Source: JAFDVN01 sp035758545 (GTDB lineage Bacteria > Acidobacteriota > Holophagae > Holophagales > Holophagaceae). Taken from it: a DNA stretch of 9,966 bases. The notes below the pieces were generated by a model that did not search any database, was not told the origin of the DNA, and worked only from the letters and a program-made list of their open reading frames with translations. Below are positions 1-6,758 of the stretch, in pieces. The stretch covers positions 1 to 9,966 of the forward strand of contig DASTWQ010000236.1 of the NCBI GenBank assembly GCA_035758545.1, in the 5' to 3' direction. Both the position numbers and the translations under genes were made by a program. Within the stretch, counting starts at the first letter, position 1. Every line of letters starts with the position of its first letter.

Positions 1-2
1 CC

Positions 3-1709
3 CTGGCCGCCGACGAGGGCACCGGCCTCGCGGAGCTGATGAAGGCCCTGGAGCGCCCCCTCGCCGTCAGCCCCGCGGACGCCCAGGCGGTGCTCCGCCT
101 GGCCCTGCCCCTGGAGCCCGGCCCACTGGAGCGCGCCCGCCTCCAGGAGTGGGTGGGGGATGCCTGGGCCCAGGGCGGCGCCCACAGCGAGGACGGGGCC
201 GAGGAGGCCGCGGCGGAGACGCCGGGGCACCGGGCCCTGGCGGCCTTCGACGCGGCCCTCGCGGCCCTGGAAGGGGCGCCGGCGGGACCCGCCCGGGCCG
301 CGGCGGAGGCCCGGGTGCTCCGCAAGCAGGCCGGCGTGCTGCTCCAGCTGCGGCGGGCGGACGAGGCCCGCGCGGCCCTCAACCGGGCCTTCGACCTCAT
401 CCACGCCGAGCCCGGGCACCCCGAGCATCCCCGCCTGCGCCTGGTCCTGGGCAAGTGGTACCTCCTGCGGGGGGACACGGCCAAGGGCATCCAGCTCCTG
501 GAGGAGGGCCAGCGCCTGCTCATCGGCGGCCAGTCGCCGGCCCGGGACCAGGTGGCGATCCTGCTGGAGCTGGGTCGGGCCCTGGCCCACCAGGGGCAGT
601 TCCACCGGGCCACCCAGCACCTGGAGAGCGCCCAGCGCATGCTCGAGCTGGAGCAGGATCCCCGGGGGCGAGTCTCCATCCAGCTGGCCCTGGGCCAGAT
701 GGCCCTCAGCCAGGGGGAGCCCGAGCGGGCCCTCGCGGTGCTCTCCGAGGCCCTCCAGGCCGCCCGGGGACAGGGCGACCTGCTGATGCAGGCCCAGGCC
801 CACCTGGCCCTGGGCAGCGTGCGCAGCATCCTGGAACAGGTGAGCCCCGCCCTCGCCCACCTGGAGCGCGCCGCGGACCGCTTCCAGCGCCTGGGCCTCA
901 CCGCCCACGGCGCCCTGGCCCGGCTCTGGCACGCCCGCACCTTGGCGGCCCTGGGGGACCTGGTCACCTCCGAGCACGAGGAGCTGCAGGCCCTCTCGGC
1001 CTCGGCCACCGAGCTGCAGTCCGGCGGCCTGGAAGCCGGGGACCGGGTCTGGCTCCAGGCGGAGATCGCCGGCTTCCGGGGCGCCTGGCGGGAGGCCCAG
1101 CGCCTCCACCGGGCGGCCTCCGAGCGCTTCGGCCAGGTGGGCCTTCCCTGGCGGGCCCGGCTGGCGGACCTGCGGGCTCTGCAGGCCGCGGCCCGGGAGG
1201 CCCGCCGCGCCGGCCGGGAGGCCCCGGAGGAGGTCTGGGCCCGGCTCGAGGCCCTCAAGGCCCCGGTGGAGGCCTCGGCCTCGCCCTGGCTGGAGTTCGA
1301 ATGGGCCCGGGCCCAGGCCCTCTGCCTGGCCTGCCTGCCCCCCTCGGAGCCCGTGGACCTGCAGGCTCTCCAGGCCTGGGGCGAGGCCCTGGGCCTGGCC
1401 CGGCGGCTCCAGTTCCCCACCGCCGTCCTTGAGGCCGCGCTGGAAGGCGCGGAAGTCATGCTCCGCCACGGCGAGCGCCTGGGGGCCATGGCCCGGCTCC
1501 AGGACAGCTTCGCCAGCTTCCAGCAGGTCTGGCTGCGGCTGCCGGACGGCCACGACCAGAGCTTCCTGGGCCGGGAGGACCTCCACCGCTACCGTACGGC
1601 CGTGGAGGCCGCCGGCCTGCGCCTTCCCTTCCCCGAGCGCGGCGATCCCCTGGCAGACTGGACCCCCACGCAGGCCAACCTGCCCGCGCCGGGAGCCTCC
1701 AGGGCTTGA
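3..1709 (+). CDS. TPR-repeat protein, C-terminal part (5' end outside window)
   Basis: The frame is open from base 3 to the TGA at 1707-1709, giving 568 visible residues. The ATG at 39 is probably internal, because coding-like sequence (LAADEGTGLAELMKAL) runs in from the left edge and no ribosome binding site precedes it. The protein is Ala/Leu/Arg-rich and almost entirely helical. Degenerate tetratricopeptide-like units about 34-40 residues apart can be read at roughly residues 104-137, 145-178, 184-217, 224-257 and 263-297; examples of the signature are LGRALAHQGQFHRATQHL and LALGQMALSQGEPERAL. A short acidic Glu/Ala stretch lies near residues 60-72. No catalytic motif is visible. Long TPR tails like this commonly follow kinase or AAA-type ATPase domains in bacterial signalling proteins, so the missing N-terminus may hold such a domain; that is inference. 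panB starts 43 bases downstream on the same strand and may be cotranscribed. Confidence 0.75.
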   Translation: MAADEGTGLAELMKALERPLAVSPADAQAVLRLALPLEPGPLERARLQEWVGDAWAQGGAHSEDGAEEAAAETPGHRALAAFDAALAALEGAPAGPARAAAEARVLRKQAGVLLQLRRADEARAALNRAFDLIHAEPGHPEHPRLRLVLGKWYLLRGDTAKGIQLLEEGQRLLIGGQSPARDQVAILLELGRALAHQGQFHRATQHLESAQRMLELEQDPRGRVSIQLALGQMALSQGEPERALAVLSEALQAARGQGDLLMQAQAHLALGSVRSILEQVSPALAHLERAADRFQRLGLTAHGALARLWHARTLAALGDLVTSEHEELQALSASATELQSGGLEAGDRVWLQAEIAGFRGAWREAQRLHRAASERFGQVGLPWRARLADLRALQAAAREARRAGREAPEEVWARLEALKAPVEASASPWLEFEWARAQALCLACLPPSEPVDLQALQAWGEALGLARRLQFPTAVLEAALEGAEVMLRHGERLGAMARLQDSFASFQQVWLRLPDGHDQSFLGREDLHRYRTAVEAAGLRLPFPERGDPLADWTPTQANLPAPGASRA

Positions 1710-1752
1710 TCCATCCCCAGAGACAGGCTTCGACCCTCCAGCGGAGACCTTT

Positions 1753-2640
1753 ATGAGCCATGCCCCCTCGGACGCCCCGTCCCCGAGCCGCCCCCGCGTC
1801 ACCCTCCCCCAGCTCCAGCAGGGGAAGCAGGAGGGTCGGCCGCTGGTGATGCTCACCGCCTACGACGCCCCCACGGCCCGCATCGCCGACGCCGCCGGGG
1901 TGGACATACTCCTGGTGGGGGACAGCCTGGGCAACGTCTGCCTGGGCTTCGAGACCACCCTGCCGGTCACCATGGCCATGATGAACCACCACCTGGAGGC
2001 CGTGGCCCGGGCCAAGCCCGCCGCCTTCCTGGTGGCGGACATGCCCTACCTCAGCTTCCACCTGGGGATCGAGGACACCCTGCGGAACGCCGGGGGCTTC
2101 CTCCAGCGGGGCGCCCAGGCCGTCAAGCTGGAGGGCGGGGCCAAGCGGGTGCCCGTCATCCGGGCCCTGGTGGACGCCGAGATCCCCGTCATGGGGCACC
2201 TGGGGCTCACCCCCCAGAGCGTGAATCCCATGGGCGGCTTCAAGGTCCAGGGTCGGGCCGAGGCCGACGCCCTGGCCATCCTGGAGGACGCCCAGGCCCT
2301 CCAGGAGGCCGGCTGCTTCTCCATCGTGCTGGAGGGCATCCCCGCCGACCTGGCGGCCCGGGTCACCGAGACCCTGCGGATCCCGACACTCGGCATCGGG
2401 GCCGGTCTCGGGTGCTCGGGCCAGGTGCTGGTGTTCCACGACCTGCTGGGCCTGCTGCCGGAGCGGCCGGCGAAGTTTGTTCGCAAATACATGGACGGAT
2501 TCGACCTGATGCGCGATGCCACCGCCCGATGGGCCGAGGACGTGCGGTCCGGCGCCTTCCCGGGACCCGCGGAATCCTACAAGCTTCCGGAGGAGATCCG
2601 CCCGGCTGTGGCATCCTGGCAACCCGGCCGTCGCCGGTAG
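1753..2640 (+). CDS. panB: 3-methyl-2-oxobutanoate hydroxymethyltransferase (ketopantoate hydroxymethyltransferase)
   Basis: PanB transfers a hydroxymethyl group from 5,10-methylene-tetrahydrofolate to 2-oxoisovalerate, giving ketopantoate, the first committed step of pantothenate synthesis in the cytoplasm. The frame is open upstream to about 1429, but the ATG at 1753 is chosen: it has a GGAGA ribosome binding site at 1743-1747 with a 5-base spacer, and earlier starts would overlap the TPR gene. The 295-residue product is about 30 longer than E. coli PanB (264), with an N-terminal Ser/Pro-rich extension of about 12 residues and a C-terminal tail. Family signatures are intact: LLVGDSLG with metal-ligand Asp57, VADMPY with Asp96, VKLEGG with Glu127, GHLGLTPQSVN, and VLEGIP with the catalytic Glu194. 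In the motif after GIGAG, where E. coli has DGQ, this protein has CSGQ (Ser222). panC follows after a gap of 15-21 bases, so the two are presumably one operon. Confidence 0.96.
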   Translation: MSHAPSDAPSPSRPRVTLPQLQQGKQEGRPLVMLTAYDAPTARIADAAGVDILLVGDSLGNVCLGFETTLPVTMAMMNHHLEAVARAKPAAFLVADMPYLSFHLGIEDTLRNAGGFLQRGAQAVKLEGGAKRVPVIRALVDAEIPVMGHLGLTPQSVNPMGGFKVQGRAEADALAILEDAQALQEAGCFSIVLEGIPADLAARVTETLRIPTLGIGAGLGCSGQVLVFHDLLGLLPERPAKFVRKYMDGFDLMRDATARWAEDVRSGAFPGPAESYKLPEEIRPAVASWQPGRRR

Positions 2641-2644
2641 CCTC

Positions 2645-2649
2645 GAGGT
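2645..2649 (+). promoter_or_regulatory. Ribosome binding site bearing on the panC start
   Basis: GAGGT lies in the panB-panC gap. It is 6 bases from a TTG at 2656 and 12 bases from the ATG at 2662, which are in the same frame (TTG-GCC-ATG). Spacing favours TTG; codon preference and the usual PanC N-terminus favour ATG. The two choices differ by only two residues. Confidence 0.5.
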
Positions 2650-2661
2650 ACCTGTTTGGCC

Positions 2662-3555
2662 ATGCGTCTGGTGCGGAGCGTCGCGGATCTTCGGGCGCTG
2701 TTGAAACCCCTCTGGAACGAGGGCAAGCGGATCGGGTTCGTCCCCACCATGGGCTACCTCCACGAGGGCCATGCGGCCCTGGTCCGCCAGAGCGCCTCCC
2801 GCTGCGACGTCACGGTGGTGTCCATCTTCGTGAATCCGACCCAGTTCGCCCCGAACGAGGACTTCGCCAAGTACCCCCGGGACCTGGAGCGGGACCAGGC
2901 CACCTGCCTGGAGGCGGGGGCCGACGTCCTCTTCCTGCCGGAGGCCTCCGAGATCTACCCCAGCGGGTTCCAGACCTTCGTGGAGCCCGGCCGCCTGGCG
3001 GAGCCCCTCTGCGGCGCCTTCCGCCCCGGGCACTTCCGGGGCGTGGCCACGGTGGTGGCCAAGCTCTTCAACATCGTCCAGCCGGACCTGGCCTTCTTCG
3101 GCCAGAAGGACTTCCAGCAGACCGTGGTGATCCGGCGGATGGTACGGGATTTGAATCTCCCGGTGGACGTGGTGGTGATCCCCACGGTCCGCGAGGAGGA
3201 CGGTCTGGCCATGAGCAGCCGCAACAGCTACTTGAGCGAGGACGAGCGGGCCAGGGCCCAGTGCCTCAGCCAGGGGCTATTCGCCGCGGAGGAGGCGTTC
3301 CGCCACGGGGAGCGCAAGCCCAGGAAGCTGCTCTCCCTGGCGAAGAAGGCCATGGCCGGGGTGGACCGGCTGCAATACCTTGAGCTGGTGGACGCCCAGA
3401 GTCTGGAGCCCCTCACGGAGCCCGTGGACCGCGCCGCCGCCCTCTGCGTGGCCGCCTACGTGGGCGCCACCCGGCTCATCGACAACGTCGTGCTGGCCCC
3501 CTCCCTCGGGGAGGCCGGCCTGAACGTCAGCCTCAGCCCCAACCACGGGGACTGA
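2662..3555 (+). CDS. panC: Pantoate--beta-alanine ligase (pantothenate synthetase)
   Basis: PanC activates pantoate with ATP and joins it to beta-alanine, forming pantothenate. The 297-residue product from the ATG at 2662 has all the hallmarks of this nucleotidyltransferase family. VPTMGYLHEGH at residues 28-37 carries the HIGH-type ATP motif; the position before Leu is Tyr where GALHEGH is more usual. FVNPTQF lies at 56-62, KYPRDLERD at 70-78, GHFRGV at 123-128, FGQKD at 146-150, and MSSRN (KMSKS-type loop) at 184-188. The C-terminal domain includes YLELVD and LIDNVVL. Length is typical of the family (about 280-300). The alternative TTG start at 2656 would add two residues. It lies immediately after panB, consistent with a panBC operon. 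The beta-alanine it needs is made by PanD, encoded about 1.1 kb downstream on the same strand. Confidence 0.96.
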   Translation: MRLVRSVADLRALLKPLWNEGKRIGFVPTMGYLHEGHAALVRQSASRCDVTVVSIFVNPTQFAPNEDFAKYPRDLERDQATCLEAGADVLFLPEASEIYPSGFQTFVEPGRLAEPLCGAFRPGHFRGVATVVAKLFNIVQPDLAFFGQKDFQQTVVIRRMVRDLNLPVDVVVIPTVREEDGLAMSSRNSYLSEDERARAQCLSQGLFAAEEAFRHGERKPRKLLSLAKKAMAGVDRLQYLELVDAQSLEPLTEPVDRAAALCVAAYVGATRLIDNVVLAPSLGEAGLNVSLSPNHGD

Positions 3556-3580
3556 GGCCGACCGCCCCAAGGAGGCCGAC

Positions 3581-3961
3581 ATGCTCACCCCGCTGTTGCT
3601 CGCCACCGCCCTCACCCTCGCCCCCCAGGGCCGCGGCCATGGTCACGGTCATGGCAACCCCCACGCCGACCGCGGCCAGGGCGGGGACTTCGTGCCCCCG
3701 GGCCTCGCCAAGAAGGGCGGCCTGCCCCCGGGCCTGGCCAAGAAATTCGGCCCCCGGGTGCCGGAGCGCCCCTACGTGGCCATCGATCCCCGCTACCGGG
3801 ACCGGGCCTATTTCCTCATCGACGGCCGCTGGGTGCTGAAGCAGGGCTTCACCGCCTCGGTGCAGGCTGAGATCGGCGATGCCCTCCGCCTGCCCCTGGC
3901 CCCGCCCCCGGTGCCCCTGCCCCACATCGGCGTGGACCTCCACGTCGTCCTGTTCAACTAG
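3581..3961 (+). CDS. Small putative secreted protein, His/Gly-rich, with PPGLAKK repeats (paralog of next gene)
   Basis: A 126-residue protein with a strong AAGGAGG ribosome binding site (3569-3575, 5-base spacer), starting 25 bases after panC. The first 14 or so residues (MLTPLLLATALTLA) form a hydrophobic segment like a signal peptide core but lack the usual basic N-region. Then comes a His/Gly run (GRGHGHGHGNPH, residues 17-28) that could bind metal, followed by two copies of PPGLAKK (about residues 39-45 and 49-55). Residues 65-126 form a domain shared with the next gene: GRWVL at 82-86, PPPVP near 108-112, and the ending PHIGVDLHVVLFN. PPGLAKK-type repeats occur in small periplasmic proteins resembling the RcnB family (known from memory, not searched), but the rest does not clearly match that family. 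The function is unknown. An envelope location is inferred from the leader only. Confidence 0.8.
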   Translation: MLTPLLLATALTLAPQGRGHGHGHGNPHADRGQGGDFVPPGLAKKGGLPPGLAKKFGPRVPERPYVAIDPRYRDRAYFLIDGRWVLKQGFTASVQAEIGDALRLPLAPPPVPLPHIGVDLHVVLFN

Positions 3962-3965
3962 GAGG
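3960..3965 (+). promoter_or_regulatory. Ribosome binding site overlapping the upstream stop codon
   Basis: AGGAGG overlaps the last two bases of the TAG stop (3959-3961) of the preceding small gene and lies 5 bases from the ATG at 3971. The arrangement suggests translational coupling. The surrounding bases, AGGAGGCCG(A/C)CATGCT, are almost the same as those before the preceding gene. Confidence 0.75.
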
Positions 3966-3970
3966 CCGCC

Positions 3971-4585
3971 ATGCTGCATCTCCTGACCCTGCTGCTCACC
4001 CCCACCCCCGGGACCCTCCCGGAGCCCCCCGCCCTGATCTGGACCCGCGATCACGGGGACCACGGCCATCAGGGCCGGGGCCGTGGCGAAGGCCGGCGTG
4101 AGGATCGCCATGAAGACCGGCGCCAGGACCGGCGCGAGGACCGGCGCGAGGACCGTCGCGAGGACCGGCGCGAGGACCGGCGCGAGGACCGGCGCGAGGA
4201 CCGTCGTGAGGACCGCCGCGACGAGCGCCGGGACGACCGCCGTGAAGACCGGCAGGACGACCGCCGCGAGGAGCGCTGGGAGCGCCACTATTGGGAGCGC
4301 AACCGCGAGTGGCGCCGCCACGACTGGCATCCCCGCGGGGGCCGGTACCTCTCCCCGCCCTGGATGCAGGGCTGGTGGGCCCCTGGCGAGCGGCACTACT
4401 GCGCCGTCGTGCCCGGGGATCCCAGCCGCATCTATGTCTTCATCGGAGGCCGCTGGGTTCTGCGGCGGGTCTACGACCCCCGCTTCCGGGCGGACCTGAG
4501 CGGGACCTTCAGCCTCCCGGTGGTGCCCCCCCCGGTGCCCCCACCCCACCTGGGCCTGGATTTCCACATCGTCCTGCTCGATTAA
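3971..4585 (+). CDS. Putative secreted protein with Arg/Asp/Glu tetrad array (paralog of preceding gene)
   Basis: A 204-residue protein starting 9 bases after the previous stop codon. The layout has four parts. First is a hydrophobic leader of about 10 residues (MLHLLTLLLT), again without Lys or Arg. Second is a His/Gly-rich stretch (about 27-42). Third is a strict four-residue array from Arg43 to Arg102: 15 tetrads, seven of them consecutive REDR, the rest variants such as HEDR, RQDR, RDER, RDDR, QDDR and REER. Fourth is an aromatic/basic linker (Trp and Tyr-rich, about 103-142), then the domain at 143-204 shared with the upstream gene (GRWVL at 164-168, PPPVP, PHLGLDFHIVLLD). Without gaps, 26 of 62 positions are identical between the two domains. 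In a perfect REDR repeat, positions i and i+4 carry the same residue, so it does not have the i/i+4 salt-bridge pattern of classic single alpha-helices; a disordered polyampholyte is at least as likely. The function is unknown. Confidence 0.8.
   Translation: MLHLLTLLLTPTPGTLPEPPALIWTRDHGDHGHQGRGRGEGRREDRHEDRRQDRREDRREDRREDRREDRREDRREDRREDRRDERRDDRREDRQDDRREERWERHYWERNREWRRHDWHPRGGRYLSPPWMQGWWAPGERHYCAVVPGDPSRIYVFIGGRWVLRRVYDPRFRADLSGTFSLPVVPPPVPPPHLGLDFHIVLLD
4097..4276 (+). repeat. 12-base tandem repeat array encoding Arg-acidic-acidic-Arg tetrads
   Basis: Fifteen in-frame 12-base units. The core at 4133-4216 holds seven REDR units that are nearly identical in DNA: five are cgcgaggaccgg or differ only in the last base within the first six, and the seventh differs at two wobble positions. 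Flanking units are more diverged. Homogeneous centre with degenerate edges is what slippage or unequal exchange within a coding repeat produces. Because 12 is a multiple of three, copy-number changes would keep the frame. Confidence 0.9.
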
Positions 4586-4608
4586 CGTCCCTGTCCTCAG
4601 GACCCGAT

Positions 4609-4641
4609 CCCGAAGGGCCTGGCTCCGCCGGGCCCTTCGGG
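4609..4641 (+). terminator. Strong hairpin between the small-gene pair and panD
   Basis: The arm CCCGAAGGGCC (4609-4619) is a perfect 11-base complement of GGCCCTTCGGG (4631-4641). Pairing continues inward through one G-U and three G-C pairs to a 3-base loop at 4624-4626, giving about 15 pairs. It starts 23 bases after the stop of the tetrad-array gene. No T-run follows on either strand, so it is not a textbook rho-independent terminator. It could end the upstream operon, stabilise a 3' end, or act in the panD leader. A weak -10-like TATCCT follows at 4642-4647, without a convincing -35. Confidence 0.5.
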
Positions 4642-4695
4642 TATCCTGGGGGCCTTGGCCGGGACTCCGCCGTGGAGCCTGGACCGGAGGTGCTC

Positions 4696-5097
4696 ATGCT
4701 GCGCCACTTCCTGCTTGGCAAGATCCACCGGGCCGTCGTGACCCGGGCCGACCTCGATTACGTCGGCTCCATCACCCTCGACCCGCTGCTGATCGAAGCC
4801 GCCGGCTTCCTCGAGAACGAGAAGGTGGACATCTACGACGTGACCAACGGGTCCCGCCTCGCCACCTACGTCATCCCCGGCATCCCGGGCTCGGGGGAGA
4901 TCGGGATCAACGGCGCCGCCGCTCACCTCGTCAACCAGGGGGACCTGGTAATCATCGCCAACTACGGGTGGATGACCGAGGCCGAGGCCGCGGAGCGGGC
5001 CCCCAAGGTCGTCTTCGTGGACGAGCGGAACCGCATCACGGAAACCCGCACCCAGGAACGGACCCCCGTCTGCCTGGACGCGTTCGGGGCCGTCTGA
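4696..5097 (+). CDS. panD: Aspartate 1-decarboxylase precursor
   Basis: PanD decarboxylates L-aspartate to beta-alanine, the co-substrate of PanC. It is made as a proenzyme that cleaves itself to create a pyruvoyl cofactor. The ATG at 4696 has a GGAGG ribosome binding site at 4686-4690 (5-base spacer); longer frames upstream only read through the preceding gene. The 133-residue product (E. coli 126) aligns with family numbering without shift: Lys9, His11, the Gly24-Ser25 self-cleavage site in YVGSITLD, Arg54, Thr57 and Tyr58 in the RLATY segment, and Asn72 in INGAAAH. The C-terminus (after about residue 115) is longer than in E. coli. It is separated from panC by the two small secreted-type genes and a hairpin, so it may have its own promoter. 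Confidence 0.96.
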   Translation: MLRHFLLGKIHRAVVTRADLDYVGSITLDPLLIEAAGFLENEKVDIYDVTNGSRLATYVIPGIPGSGEIGINGAAAHLVNQGDLVIIANYGWMTEAEAAERAPKVVFVDERNRITETRTQERTPVCLDAFGAV

Positions 5098-5221
5098 TCC
5101 AGGCCTGCCTCTGGCAGACTGACAGCTTGAGCAGCGCGGCTCTCCCGGCCTGGCACGGCCGGAGGGGCGAGGGGATGCGGCCGGCGCGCCGCCTCCGCCA
5201 GGGTTCGACGAGAGGAACACC

Positions 5222-6757
5222 ATGGAAGTCCGCAAGTCGCTGGTGGTCAATGCGACCCCGCTCGAGACCCGCATCGCCCTGCTCGAGAACGGGCAGCTCT
5301 GCGAGCTGTTCCTCGAGCGCACCCGAAGCAAGAGCCAGGTGGGGGATGTCTACAAGGGCCGCGTGGCCAAGATCCTCCCCGGCATGCAGAGCGCCTTCGT
5401 CGCCATCGGCGGCCCCAAGGACGGATTCCTCTACCTGGACGATCCCGTGAGCCAGCGCCTGGCCGCCGCCGGGCTGGCGACGGAGGAGGGCGGCGAGGGG
5501 GCGGAGGGCGAAGGCGACGAGGAGGCCGAGCTCCCGCCCGCTCCCGCGCCCCTGCCCAAGGTGCGCGAGGGCGAGGAGGTCCTCGTGCAGGTGGTGAAGG
5601 ACCCCATCGGCACCAAGGGCCCCCGCCTGAGCCGGCACCTCAGCTTCCCCGGCCGGTTCCTCGTCTTCATGCCGGGCATCGACCACATCGGCATCAGCCG
5701 CAAGATCACCGACCCCGCCGAGCGGGAGCGCCTCCGGGCCCTCATCAAGTCCCACTCCCTGCCCGGCGAGGGGTTCATCGTGCGCACCGCGGCCATCGGC
5801 GAGAAGGACGAGGACCTGGTGGGCGACGTGGCCTTCCTGCGCCAGATGTGGGCCGAGGTCCAGGAGCGGGCCGCCCGCACCCCCGTGCAGGCCCTCGTCT
5901 GGCAGGACCTGCGCCTGCTCCAGAAGGTGCTCCGGGACATCTTCCGGGAGGAGGTCGCCAGCTTCTGGGTGGACGATCCGGCGGTGCACGCGGAAGTGGT
6001 CGCCTTCATCGAGAAGCTCCATCCCGACTGGGTGGACCGGGTGCGGCACTTCACCTCGGACCTGCCCATCTTCGAGGCCTTCGGCATCGAGGCCGAGATC
6101 GAGGCCGCGCGCCATCCCAAGGTCTACCTCAAGCACGGCGGCTCCATCGTGCTCAACCAGACCGAGGCCCTGGTCAGCGTGGACGTCAACACCGGCAAGT
6201 TCGTCGGCAAGAAGGACCTGGAGGAGACGGTCTACCACGCGAACCTGGAGGCGATCCCCGAGATCATCCGCCAGCTGCGCCTGCGGAACCTGGGCGGCAT
6301 CGTCGTCGTGGACTTCATCGACATGCTGGTGCCGGAGCACCGGGAGGCGGTGCTCGCGCGGCTCCAGGAGGAGCTGAAGCGGGACCGCAACCACGCCCGG
6401 GCCACCGGCATCTCCGAATTCGGCCTGGTGGAGATGACCCGCAAGCGCACGGGGCCGAGCCTGGAGCGCCTGCTCACCCAGCCCTGCCCCAGCTGCGGCG
6501 GCGCGGGCCGCCTGCCCAGCCCCGAGACCGTGCTGCTGAAGGCCTACCGGGAGCTGGTGCGCCGGGGGGCGCGGCTCAAGGGCGCCACCGTCAGCCTGCG
6601 GGTCCATCCCGAGGACCTGGAGGACTTGAAGGCCGAGGCCGCGGGCGGCCTCGCGGAGCTGGCCCAGCTGCTGGGCGCGAAGCTGGCCTGGAACCCCGAC
6701 AACGGCCAGGGGCGGCACACCGTGAAGGTGGAGATCGAGGCGGGGGTCAGGGCCTAG
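5222..6757 (+). CDS. rng: Ribonuclease G/E family endoribonuclease
   Basis: This enzyme makes single-strand cuts in AU-rich RNA during rRNA maturation and mRNA decay in the cytoplasm. The start is the ATG at 5222 with AGAGGA at 5211-5216. The 511-residue product has the RNase G layout (E. coli RNase G is 489) and lacks the long C-terminal scaffold of RNase E. An S1-type RNA-binding segment lies at about 37-74 (GDVYKGRVAKILPGMQSAFV), interrupted by an acidic then Ala/Pro-rich insert at about 87-112, and continues at 115-130. The catalytic DNase I-like part has VDVNTGK with Asp321 and VVVDFIDM with Asp364; their 43-residue spacing equals that of Asp303/Asp346 in E. coli RNase E. The Zn-link CPSCGGAGR has Cys422 and Cys425. 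The 124-base gap after panD holds only a 6-bp hairpin (5145-5150 with 5157-5162), and I see no clear promoter. It converges on the HAD gene. Confidence 0.95.
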   Translation: MEVRKSLVVNATPLETRIALLENGQLCELFLERTRSKSQVGDVYKGRVAKILPGMQSAFVAIGGPKDGFLYLDDPVSQRLAAAGLATEEGGEGAEGEGDEEAELPPAPAPLPKVREGEEVLVQVVKDPIGTKGPRLSRHLSFPGRFLVFMPGIDHIGISRKITDPAERERLRALIKSHSLPGEGFIVRTAAIGEKDEDLVGDVAFLRQMWAEVQERAARTPVQALVWQDLRLLQKVLRDIFREEVASFWVDDPAVHAEVVAFIEKLHPDWVDRVRHFTSDLPIFEAFGIEAEIEAARHPKVYLKHGGSIVLNQTEALVSVDVNTGKFVGKKDLEETVYHANLEAIPEIIRQLRLRNLGGIVVVDFIDMLVPEHREAVLARLQEELKRDRNHARATGISEFGLVEMTRKRTGPSLERLLTQPCPSCGGAGRLPSPETVLLKAYRELVRRGARLKGATVSLRVHPEDLEDLKAEAAGGLAELAQLLGAKLAWNPDNGQGRHTVKVEIEAGVRA

Positions 6758-6758
6758 G

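Noticed and set aside
1429..1752. N-terminal extension of panB upstream of 1753
   Set aside because: Arg/Ser/Pro-rich out-of-frame reading of the TPR gene; the ATG at 1753 has a ribosome binding site and begins close to the normal PanB N-terminus.
1456..3033. Minus-strand ORF of 525 codons opposite panB and panC
   Set aside because: Spans two unmistakable plus-strand enzymes and a gene boundary; low-complexity composition.
4133..4216. CRISPR array
   Set aside because: The units are contiguous 12-base repeats without spacers and lie inside a coding frame.
3533..4567. Long minus-strand ORF of 344 codons opposite the small-gene pair, with Val/Leu/Ala/Pro repeats
   Set aside because: The repeats are the antisense reading of the 12-base tetrad array. 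It has no good start context, and both plus-strand genes have strong ribosome binding sites, signal-like leaders and paralogy.
4642..4647. TATCCT as a -10 promoter box for panD
   Set aside because: Four of six matches, but no convincing -35 at the right distance (about three of six at 4619-4624, inside the hairpin), so it is not listed as a feature.
4291..4695. N-terminal extension of panD upstream of 4696
   Set aside because: Reads out of frame through the tetrad-array gene and the hairpin; the start at 4696 has GGAGG and gives exact family numbering of catalytic residues.
5127..5132. TTGAGC as a -35 box for rng
   Set aside because: No -10-like hexamer at 16-18 bases downstream.
5145..5162. 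Hairpin in the panD-rng gap as a terminator
   Set aside because: Only six pairs with a 6-base loop and no T-run; common by chance at this GC content.
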